From Patescibacteria group bacterium (GTDB taxonomy: Bacteria; Patescibacteriota; Microgenomatia; UBA1406; GWC2-37-13): a stretch of DNA of 20,629 bases. Positions within the stretch are counted from its first letter, which is position 1; every line of letters begins with the position of its first letter. A program made the position numbers and the translations under genes. The notes under the pieces were generated by a model, which searched no databases, was not told the DNA's origin, and saw only the letters and a list, made by a program, of their open reading frames with translations. The stretch covers positions 1 to 20,629 of the forward strand of contig CALRFM010000003.1 in the NCBI GenBank assembly GCA_943356515.1, in the 5' to 3' direction. Shown one piece after another: positions 15,410 to 20,629 of the stretch.

Positions 15410-16585
15410 ATGTTCAATTTTGATATTTTAAATAAACAATCTGGTAGTCGGGCACGCACCGGCATCATCTATTCATCTGATCGTAATGTTCAAACCCCCG
15501 AACTGGCCATCGTTGCCACCGATGCACAGCTTCGATCCTTGCCCAACGATGTTTTGCACGAACTTCCGAGTCAGTATTTTATCGTAAATACCTATCATAC
15601 GTACACGAAACAGATCATTCCCAAAATAGAGGAACAAGGAGGCATTCATACCTATATGGGGCTCAAGGACAGGATCATAGCTACAGACAGCGGAGGATTT
15701 CAGGTATTTTCTCTTGGGTTTGGGCAGAAACACAACATCGGGAAAATCGCACGGGAAAGAATTGACAAAAAACTTTTTGAAAATAAAGACCAGGAGAATC
15801 CGATTCAAATTGCTGAAGAAGGCGTCAGATTCAACTTTAACGGAAAGGAGCTCATGCTGAATCCAGAAATTTCGATGGATCTTCAACATAAGATTGGTGC
15901 TGATATCATGATGGCCTTTGACGAGTGCACGTCTCCCCTCAATTCGTATGAATATACAAAAAATTCGATGGAGAGGACCCATCGATGGCTCGATAGGTCG
16001 ATTGCGGCGCATCGGGGGTTTGAGGAAAAACAGAACCTTTTTGGCATTGTTCAAGGTGGGGAATATCAGGATCTTCGTGAAGAATCAGCACGAGTTGTCG
16101 GTTCCAAAGATGTCCCAGGATTTGCGATTGGTGGGAGCTTTGGGGATTTTCAAGAAGCCTTAGGAACTACGGTCGGCTGGGTGACATCGATACTTCCACC
16201 AGAAAAGCCAAGACACTTACTTGGAATTGGAAAAATCAGAGATATCTTTGCTGCGGTAGAACAAGGGGTAGATCTTTTTGACTGTGTCATTCCCACAAGG
16301 GAAGCTCGGCACCGGATGCTTTATACCAAAAAAGGAAGGTTGTATCTTCGTAAACTCAAACACCTCGATGAATCAATCGATGCACATTGTAAGTGTGAGG
16401 GTTGTAGGGAAGGCGTTACCATGAGACAACTGTGGGAGTGGTTTCTGGCGTATGATTTGCGAGCTTCTACCTATACAACGCTTCATAACATACAATTCTA
16501 TGCTGATTTGATGAGGGAGATCCGTGAGAGTATTGAGATGGGGAAATTTGATAGTCTCAGAAATGAATATCAAACGTATTATTAA
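15410..16585 (+). CDS. tgt: queuine/preQ1 tRNA-ribosyltransferase (tRNA-guanine transglycosylase)
   Basis: Exchanges guanine-34 in the anticodon of Asp, Asn, His and Tyr tRNAs for a 7-deazaguanine base. Bacterial Tgt signatures are complete: ATDSGGFQVFSLG (91-103, Asp93), IVQGGEY (213-219), GFAIGGSFG (237-245), LGIGKIRDI (271-279) and FDCVIPTREARH (290-301, nucleophile Asp291). Zinc ligands Cys327, Cys329, Cys332 and His359 sit in CKCEGC and TLHN. At 391 aa it is ~15-20 longer than the E. coli enzyme, because an extra charged segment (~105-135) follows the DSGGFQVF loop. No queuosine synthesis gene is nearby, so the base donor is not visible in this window. An archaeosine-type enzyme is unlikely because the C-terminal PUA domain is absent. 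Confidence 0.95.
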   Translation: MFNFDILNKQSGSRARTGIIYSSDRNVQTPELAIVATDAQLRSLPNDVLHELPSQYFIVNTYHTYTKQIIPKIEEQGGIHTYMGLKDRIIATDSGGFQVFSLGFGQKHNIGKIARERIDKKLFENKDQENPIQIAEEGVRFNFNGKELMLNPEISMDLQHKIGADIMMAFDECTSPLNSYEYTKNSMERTHRWLDRSIAAHRGFEEKQNLFGIVQGGEYQDLREESARVVGSKDVPGFAIGGSFGDFQEALGTTVGWVTSILPPEKPRHLLGIGKIRDIFAAVEQGVDLFDCVIPTREARHRMLYTKKGRLYLRKLKHLDESIDAHCKCEGCREGVTMRQLWEWFLAYDLRASTYTTLHNIQFYADLMREIRESIEMGKFDSLRNEYQTYY

Positions 16586-16597
16586 TAATAATTCTAG

Positions 16598-16618
16598 ATT
16601 CCGGATCAAGTCCGGAAT
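16598..16618. repeat. palindromic element / possible bidirectional terminator
   Basis: ATTCCGGA (16598-16605), loop TCAAG, TCCGGAAT (16611-16618), in the 45-bp gap between the convergent tgt and rpe genes. It is a strong GC-rich hairpin, placed where a shared terminator is needed. The wording (GATTCCGG, then CCGGAATGACA) is like short palindromic repeats scattered in many bacterial genomes, so it may be a dispersed element put to that use. Confidence 0.55.
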
Positions 16619-16630
16619 GACACGAGTCTT

Positions 16631-17302
16631 TTATTCGAGTTTCCTCAGCTCATCTATGCGCATCTTAAGATCGTCCCCAGCCTTGGTCAAATAACTTCCG
16701 ACACAGATGATATCTGGTTGATTTTTTGCAGCATTAATCTTGGGAATGGTCGTGTCGTTTACTCCACCATCTATTAAAATCTCTTGCTTATAGCCTTTTT
16801 CTCTAAGCTGTTGTATTTTTGTAAGCATATTTGGCAAGAAGGGCGATCCCTGAAACCCCGGTTCAACGGTCATGATTTGTATGCTCTTTATAGCCTTTAG
16901 ATCGTAATGAAGAGCGATATCATCTATTTGCACATCAGGGAAGACATCGAGACCTATAGAAAAATTATACTCTTTTGACAAAGCATCTATTTTTGGGAAT
17001 AATGATGCATTTATTAAAACGGTATTTACATTTACCTGCTGGTCTTTAAGTTTTGCTATTTTTGCAAGTTCTCCTTTGTAATTTTTAACCATGAGATGAA
17101 AGTCGTAGGATGTTTTTGGATCTAAATCAATATAGTTTGGGGAGATAAGCTCAAGAAGTTCATCTATCTGAGTTGTAACATTTTCTACCAACACGCCATC
17201 TGCTACATCAATCTGAATGCGATCAAAATATTGTTGAAAGAGCTCAAGTTGGTCACTAAGTTCAAACCGATCAAGGGTTAGAAGAGTTGGTATTGTTTTC
17301 AT
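16631..17302 (-). CDS. rpe: divergent ribulose-phosphate 3-epimerase family protein
   Basis: A 223-aa TIM-barrel protein of the Rpe family, which interconverts ribulose 5-phosphate and xylulose 5-phosphate. Family segments: MKTIPTLLTLD (1-11), IQIDVADG (29-36), YDFHLMV (66-72), IQIMTVEPGFQGSPF (141-155), LIDGGVNDTT (176-185) and VGSYLTKA (201-208), the last two forming the phosphate site. Of the four usual metal ligands, Asp32, His69 and Asp178 are present, but the first His (HIDVMDG in typical enzymes) is Gln30. I chose the ATG at 17302 because it gives the family N-terminus and lies 7 nt after a TATAAT. A frame extending to 17374 would add 24 unlikely residues. It could be an epimerase for another sugar phosphate. 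Confidence 0.82.
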   Translation of the reverse strand: MKTIPTLLTLDRFELSDQLELFQQYFDRIQIDVADGVLVENVTTQIDELLELISPNYIDLDPKTSYDFHLMVKNYKGELAKIAKLKDQQVNVNTVLINASLFPKIDALSKEYNFSIGLDVFPDVQIDDIALHYDLKAIKSIQIMTVEPGFQGSPFLPNMLTKIQQLREKGYKQEILIDGGVNDTTIPKINAAKNQPDIICVGSYLTKAGDDLKMRIDELRKLE

Positions 17303-17315
17303 AATGATTATTATA
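17303..17315 (-). promoter_or_regulatory. -10 box deciding the rpe start
   Basis: On the - strand TATAAT (17315-17310), then 7 nt, then the ATG at 17302. The leaderless spacing matches that at other genes here and supports the shorter protein. No clear -35 is seen. Confidence 0.6.
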
Positions 17316-17327
17316 CAAAATGAATAG

Positions 17328-17547
17328 TTATGTGCACGGATTGAGGTGCTTGATGTGAATCGCTTCAATCTCACTCAATACTTCATTGCTGAGTTCAATA
17401 TCGATACTCGCAATATCTGTTTTAAGTTTTGTTCCAGTGCATCGATGCCATCGATGCCATCGACGAGGGCTCTTGGTCGTCGGTGTCGTTGCCCTGATAG
17501 CCCCGTGAAACATCAATGTCTGTTTGGGGGAGCTTGGTGTATTTCAT
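17328..17547 (-). pseudogene. aldo/keto reductase remnant with internal deletion
   Basis: The - strand starts with MKYTKLPQTDIDVSR (17547-17503), a typical N-terminus of Tas-like NADPH-dependent aldo/keto reductases. Near the end it reads GTKLKTDIASIDIELS, then EVLSEIEAI, in another frame, up to a TAA at 17328-17330. That is their typical C-terminus. Only 220 bp remain of about 1 kb. The two ends are in different frames and the catalytic centre is gone, so it cannot be functional. The ~70 bp between contain a 9-bp tandem repeat. A -10 box (TAAAAT, 17559-17554) still sits 6 nt before the ATG. Family assignment rests on two short ends, but both agree and are in the right order and orientation. 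Confidence 0.75.
17441..17463. repeat. 9-bp tandem repeat (2.6 copies)
   Basis: ATCGATGCC is present at 17441-17449 and 17450-17458, followed by a partial copy (ATCGA, 17459-17463). It lies at the junction region of the aldo/keto reductase remnant and is probably a trace of slippage or of the deletion. Confidence 0.7.
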
Positions 17548-17559
17548 AGTGAGATTTTA
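17548..17559 (-). promoter_or_regulatory. surviving -10 box of the aldo/keto reductase remnant
   Basis: TAAAAT (17559-17554), 6 nt, ATG at 17547, the same spacing as at live genes. The promoter outlived the gene and could still drive a short transcript. Confidence 0.45.
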
Positions 17560-17663
17560 GTATACAAATTTAATAGGCTAATTTGTAAGCGGTTTTTTAA
17601 CAACTATCGCCAATATCTCACCCCTCCATGAGTAGCGTTGTAAGTTATACGAAATAATCCCCC

Positions 17664-17702
17664 TTGACTTATTCCACTTAATGTATATATAATATACAGT
17701 AA
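17664..17702 (+). promoter_or_regulatory. promoter and palindromic operator candidate of the AbiE-type pair
   Basis: -35 TTGACT (17664-17669), an 18-bp spacer, -10 TATAAT (17688-17693), and the ATG at 17703, 9 nt on. A perfect 7-3-7 palindrome, TGTATAT (17682-17688) and ATATACA (17692-17698), overlaps the -10 box. AbiEi antitoxins are known to repress their own operon by binding inverted repeats, so this is the natural operator. The remaining bases from 17560 to 17663 show nothing I recognise. Confidence 0.65.
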
Positions 17703-18329
17703 ATGAAACAAGTAAACAAATTGAAACAATTGGAAAATCTTAGCTATTTTGATCTAGCAACACTTTCCCAGGTGACTGAACTTGAGGGGAATACGTTATA
17801 CAAAAATATCTCAAGATGGTTAAAACAAGGGAAAATCATCCAGCTAAAAAGGGGATTCTATACTACTCAGCATTTTGCCTCAAAGCAAGATGCAGATAGC
17901 TACCGAGAATTTCTCAGTAACAAACTGCGATATCCGTCGTATTTAAGCCTAGAATATGTTTTGGGAAAATATCAAATATTGACCGAAAGTGTATATACGT
18001 ATACATCAGTAACCCAAAAATCAACAAGAACATATACGAATAAACTGGGCACTTTTTCTTATAGAAGCATCAGTAATTCATTATTTATGGGATACAAGAT
18101 AATAAAGGAAAATTACTTTGAAATTGCTATCGCATCAAAATCAAAAGCACTATTTGACTTTCTCTATCTAAAATTTTATAGAAAATCTCAAATAAATAAG
18201 GAAATGATTGATGAGCTGAGGCTGAATCTCGATGAATTCACAAAAGAAGAAAGAAGAGAATTTTCGTCCTTTTGCAAAAGTACCAATAGAGACAAGTTTT
18301 TTACTTTAGAGAAGCTATTATTCAATTAA
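17703..18329 (+). CDS. AbiEi-like antitoxin / transcriptional regulator
   Basis: A 208-aa protein with a winged helix at the N-terminus (~12-58: FDLATLSQVTELEGNTLYKN, WLKQGKIIQLKRGFYTT), the usual layout of AbiEi antitoxins of type IV abortive-infection systems. The following segment (residues ~75-175: YPSYLSLEYVLGKYQIL, KALFDFLYL) also has the pattern of that family. It is followed after 1 nt by the nucleotidyltransferase toxin. In characterised AbiE systems, this protein neutralises the toxin without binding it and represses the operon. Both roles here are inferred from family and gene order. I leave the symbol empty because this branch is distant from the named Streptococcus genes. Confidence 0.78.
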   Translation: MKQVNKLKQLENLSYFDLATLSQVTELEGNTLYKNISRWLKQGKIIQLKRGFYTTQHFASKQDADSYREFLSNKLRYPSYLSLEYVLGKYQILTESVYTYTSVTQKSTRTYTNKLGTFSYRSISNSLFMGYKIIKENYFEIAIASKSKALFDFLYLKFYRKSQINKEMIDELRLNLDEFTKEERREFSSFCKSTNRDKFFTLEKLLFN

Positions 18330-18330
18330 T

Positions 18331-19176
18331 ATGATACTCAATTATATTCAAAAGATCGTTCAAGAGCAACAAGATCGAGGAGCAAATCCGCTCTACATCA
18401 GGAGCGCTGTAAAGGAATATTTGCAGATAATTGTTCTCAATTTTATTTATACGTCCAAAGAATACAAAGCAAATTTGATATTTACTGGAGGAACATGTCT
18501 CAGACACTTGTTTGGGATCGATCGGTTATCTGAGGATCTTGATTTTGATACCATAAAATCAATAAGTCCAGAAGCTTTTGCAGAAAAAATTGCAATCTTT
18601 TTCAAAAGTACACTGAAATATCCTGATCTGAACATTACTATCAAACAACAAGGAAAGCAGCTTCTGTTAAAGTTTCCAATCTTGAGAAAGATCAACATGG
18701 CTGGACCAAATGAGTCAGAAATGCTTTATATAAAAATAGATATCTCTCCAAAAGTGGGGAAGTGTTACAAACTCATAAAAACATCTAAGAGTGAATTTGG
18801 ATATAACTTTGTAGCTGTGCACTATGATCTTCCAAGTTTATTTGCGGGAAAAGTATCTGCGATACTGCAGAGAAATTTGTTGACAGGGGTGGAAAACAGA
18901 CAGACAATCAAGGGGCGTGATTTTTACGATCTATTGTGGTATTTGAAAAAGGGAATTCAACTGAACTTTAGTTTTTTAAAAGAGAGAGTAGAGTCTCCAA
19001 ACATGACTATAGAGGAATTGAACATCCTTGTAGAGGGCAAAGTGACTCAAGCATGCACGACATTCAAGAATGATTTTAAAAATGATCTTTTGCCATTTAT
19101 TAGTAACCAAGGTTTTGTAGTAGATTACGTAGACAACTATTTGGAGGAGTTTAAACGATTCAATATAATAATTTAG
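18331..19176 (+). CDS. AbiEii-type nucleotidyltransferase toxin
   Basis: A 281-aa protein of the AbiEii/AbiGii nucleotidyltransferase family. The nucleotidyltransferase motif reads FTGGTCLRHLFGIDRLSEDL (51-70) followed by DFD; Gly53, Gly54, Asp69 and Asp71 are the expected nucleotide- and metal-binding residues. Further family motifs are YIKIDIS (133-139), the FAGKVSAIL stretch (171-179) and KGRDFYDLLWYL (194-205). All motifs are intact, so it is probably active. Known relatives block growth during phage infection by modifying tRNA or other targets with nucleotides; the target here is unknown. The ATG follows the antitoxin stop by 1 nt, which ensures joint synthesis. It ends 18 bp before the convergent gpm gene. 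Confidence 0.87.
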   Translation: MILNYIQKIVQEQQDRGANPLYIRSAVKEYLQIIVLNFIYTSKEYKANLIFTGGTCLRHLFGIDRLSEDLDFDTIKSISPEAFAEKIAIFFKSTLKYPDLNITIKQQGKQLLLKFPILRKINMAGPNESEMLYIKIDISPKVGKCYKLIKTSKSEFGYNFVAVHYDLPSLFAGKVSAILQRNLLTGVENRQTIKGRDFYDLLWYLKKGIQLNFSFLKERVESPNMTIEELNILVEGKVTQACTTFKNDFKNDLLPFISNQGFVVDYVDNYLEEFKRFNIII

Positions 19177-19194
19177 AATGATTGAAATAATTTT

Positions 19195-19827
19195 TCATAC
19201 CTTTCCCTTCTTTGGGTTGGTGCTTCGAATTTCTTTTGACTTTATACTTCTATCATCATTGAGTTCATAGACCAATACCTCTCCGGTTCCAATCTCTAAC
19301 TTCGATATCTCGTCATCTGAAATGTGTTCTAGGTATTTCACCAGAGCACGAAGTGAATTGCCACTGGCAGAAATTAACACAGTTTTCCCCTCTTTAAGAA
19401 GTGGTGCAATATGTTCAGAATAGTAGGGAACAAGCCTACCATATACATCTTTGAGCGATTCACCACCGGGAATAGCCACATCCCACCCTCTTCGCCATTT
19501 CATAAATTGTTCGTCACCGTATTCCTCTTTTATCCGCCATTTATTTTTACCGGCCAAATCGCCATAATTTCGTTCTCGGAGAGCTGAGGTTACTTCAGTT
19601 TCCAATTCTTCTTGCCCGATCTGCTTTTTGATCTCTGTTAAGGTTTCAGTGCAACGTTTTAAATCTGCAACAAACGCTTTATCAAAAGTAAAATCTTGTA
19701 TCGTTTTCCCAGCGCAAATTGCTTCTTCGTATCCCTCTGGAGCAAGTTCAACATCCAACCACCCAGCCCAAAGCCCTTGTTTGTTATATTCCGACAAGCC
19801 ATGTCGGACGAGTATGAGGTGTGACAT
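19195..19827 (-). CDS. gpmA: 2,3-bisphosphoglycerate-dependent phosphoglycerate mutase family, second active His replaced by Ser
   Basis: A 210-aa glycolytic enzyme family member (3-phosphoglycerate to 2-phosphoglycerate). Present: ILVRHGLSEYN (5-15, phospho-acceptor His9), LKRCTET (56-62, Arg58), RERNYGDLAGKNK (84-96, Glu85) and IPGGESL (119-125). Near the C-terminus the usual AHGNSLRALVKYLE motif reads ASGNSLRALVKYLE (154-167). The codon is AGT, so Ser155 replaces the second catalytic His. At 210 aa it is ~40 shorter than E. coli GpmA, mainly in the middle loop. The ATG is 6 nt downstream of a TATAAT. If Ser155 is real, activity may be altered, or the enzyme may be a related phosphatase; the rest of the active site is intact. 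Confidence 0.88.
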   Translation of the reverse strand: MSHLILVRHGLSEYNKQGLWAGWLDVELAPEGYEEAICAGKTIQDFTFDKAFVADLKRCTETLTEIKKQIGQEELETEVTSALRERNYGDLAGKNKWRIKEEYGDEQFMKWRRGWDVAIPGGESLKDVYGRLVPYYSEHIAPLLKEGKTVLISASGNSLRALVKYLEHISDDEISKLEIGTGEVLVYELNDDRSIKSKEIRSTNPKKGKV

Positions 19828-19839
19828 GCATTTATTATA
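19828..19839 (-). promoter_or_regulatory. -10 box of gpm with leaderless spacing
   Basis: On the - strand TATAAT (19839-19834), 6 nt, then the ATG at 19827. It is divergent from the promoter of the HD-domain gene, 28 bp away. Confidence 0.6.
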
Positions 19840-19866
19840 CTATGCAAAAAATATGTGTAGTTGGTA

Positions 19867-19880
19867 TATAATATGTGCCT
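19867..19880 (+). promoter_or_regulatory. -10 box deciding the HD-protein start
   Basis: TATAAT at 19867-19872, then 8 nt to the ATG at 19881. A GTG at 19875 lies only 2 nt after the box, too close to be transcribed from it, so the ATG is preferred. Confidence 0.55.
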
Positions 19881-20501
19881 ATGAATGAGATGCCATCTTC
19901 AGCCGATATCTTGACTCAATTAAATATTCAGCCTGTTCATCCTCAGCTACTTACAGATTATCCGCCGGTAGTTTGTATCCCAAATGGCGCTAGTATGTTG
20001 CATGAAGAGAGTCATGTGATGCGTGTTATGGTGTATGCTGATTTGATCTGTCAAAAAATTAAGAAGCAAGGTCTTGAGGTAAATCGTCACGCAATACTAT
20101 CTGCCATTCGCATTCACGATAGTTATCGGAGACAAGAGTATGAAGATGAAGAAGATCACGGCCTCGTTGCTTCTGTTGCAGCAGATATGTCTGGAATATT
20201 TAAAGACGATCCTGATGAAGGGTTGATTTATTTCCTTGCGACATGGCATTCAGAAGATGATAGTAAAGTACCATTATTGTCAAAAGAAAGTTTTCCTTTA
20301 GAGCTGGCCATATTAAAAGATGCCGATGCCTTAGATCGGTATCGCGACGCACATCACAATGAGGTGGATGAAAATGGGCCTGATCCTGCGTATTTTAGAC
20401 TTGATGTAACTCACAAACTCATGCCCATTGCCGAATCATTATGTGCTATATACTTTAACCCAAAACGACAGAAAGATGACAATAGACCTGTTGCGAATTA
20501 G
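19881..20501 (+). CDS. HD-domain metal-dependent phosphohydrolase
   Basis: A 206-aa soluble protein with the HD-superfamily metal site: HEESHVMRV (41-49), the signature IHD (78-80, His79 and Asp80), EDHG (91-94), WHSEDD (122-127) and LKDADALDRYR (145-155, Asp147). The order H, HD, H, H, D is that of HD hydrolases, which cleave phosphate esters of nucleotides or cyclic nucleotides. No partner domain is attached, so the substrate is unknown. It is divergent from gpm. The gene is followed, after 26 nt, by a transposase start. Confidence 0.8.
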   Translation: MNEMPSSADILTQLNIQPVHPQLLTDYPPVVCIPNGASMLHEESHVMRVMVYADLICQKIKKQGLEVNRHAILSAIRIHDSYRRQEYEDEEDHGLVASVAADMSGIFKDDPDEGLIYFLATWHSEDDSKVPLLSKESFPLELAILKDADALDRYRDAHHNEVDENGPDPAYFRLDVTHKLMPIAESLCAIYFNPKRQKDDNRPVAN

Positions 20502-20503
20502 GT

Positions 20504-20525
20504 CATTCTAGTGCAAACTAGAGTG
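20504..20525. repeat. imperfect inverted repeat, possible terminator or IS end
   Basis: CATTCTAG (20504-20511), 6-nt spacer, CTAGAGTG (20518-20525), 7 of 8 pairs. It lies between the HD gene stop and the transposase start. It may end the HD transcript or belong to the left end of an insertion sequence; the right end is outside the window. Confidence 0.3.
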
Positions 20526-20527
20526 AT

Positions 20528-20629
20528 ATGAATATAAATACTGCCCTACGAAATGATCGATTATCTGCCTCTCTAACAGGATTAACGGTTAAAGAGTTCA
20601 ATCAGCTCCTAATCTTGTTCACCCCAGTC
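20528..20629 (+). CDS. N-terminus of a probable IS transposase (partial)
   Basis: An ATG at 20528 opens 34 codons to the right edge without a stop. RLSASLTGLTVKEFNQLL, near residues 11-28, is the pattern (basic, then TGL-x-x-x-EF-x-x-L) of the N-terminal helix-turn-helix of DDE transposases of IS5-like or related families. The catalytic part is not in the window, so the IS family, completeness and activity cannot be judged. Confidence 0.6.
   Translation, partial: MNINTALRNDRLSASLTGLTVKEFNQLLILFTPV

Noticed and set aside
15473..16054. 193-aa - strand ORF opposite tgt
   Set aside because: Long, but fully antisense to a gene with a complete catalytic motif set; its sequence resembles no family.
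17303..17374. Longer N-terminus for the Rpe-like protein
   Set aside because: The extra 24 residues do not fit the family, overlap the -10 box and reach into the reductase remnant. The ATG at 17302 has the usual promoter spacing.
19875..19880. GTG start of the HD protein
   Set aside because: It lies 2 nt after the TATAAT and would not be on the transcript; the ATG at 19881 fits.
1..20629. Alternative genetic code with TGA read as an amino acid
   Set aside because: TGA ends the first partial gene and the GHKL ATPase gene at sensible points (the latter in an ATGA overlap), and no conserved protein needs TGA read-through.

Overview
The window looks like a chromosomal segment of a small-genome bacterium of the Patescibacteria (Candidate Phyla Radiation), most likely a Microgenomates-type lineage. 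This is an inference, without database support. It rests on an archaeal-type PEP carboxylase, several secreted proteins with Thr-Pro linkers and dockerin-like modules, divergent versions of central enzymes, and -10 boxes placed directly against start codons, which implies mostly leaderless mRNAs. TGA is used as a normal stop, so there is no sign of the Gly-TGA code of Gracilibacteria or Absconditabacteria.

Layout. (1) 1-7 kb, carbon metabolism on the + strand: the tail of an unknown gene, archaeal-type PEP carboxylase, dCTP deaminase, a secreted glycoside-hydrolase-like protein with a terminal calcium-loop motif, and the two subunits of ATP-citrate lyase (aclB-aclA, overlapping by 8 nt). PEP carboxylase makes oxaloacetate, and ATP-citrate lyase links oxaloacetate and acetyl-CoA to citrate, so the two enzymes could form a short citrate/acetyl-CoA branch. 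(2) 7-12.6 kb, cell surface: three - strand proteins, each with an N-terminal hydrophobic segment, a cohesin-like beta domain, a Thr/Pro linker and a C-terminal dockerin or dockerin-like module. One + strand secreted protein with a dockerin lies among them. With the GH-like protein at 2.3 kb they look like a small cellulosome-like surface assembly. (3) 12.6-15.4 kb, accessory: a STAS-like/GHKL-ATPase pair behind a repeat-rich promoter, the decayed 3' end of an AAA/DUF4143 ATPase gene, and an intact AAA/DUF4143 ATPase behind an inverted-repeat operator candidate. (4) 15.4-17.3 kb: tRNA-guanine transglycosylase and, convergent to it, a divergent ribulose-phosphate 3-epimerase. A short palindromic element lies between them. 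(5) 17.3-19.2 kb: a deleted aldo/keto reductase gene that keeps its promoter and both ends, then an AbiEi/AbiEii-type toxin-antitoxin pair with a palindrome over its -10 box. (6) 19.2-20.6 kb: a phosphoglycerate mutase lacking the second catalytic His, a divergent HD-domain phosphohydrolase, and the N-terminus of a probable IS transposase cut by the window edge.

The observations most worth follow-up are the consistent leaderless promoter architecture, the cohesin+dockerin surface set, the complete ATP-citrate lyase next to PEP carboxylase, and the two gene remnants. No tRNA, rRNA or CRISPR array was seen.
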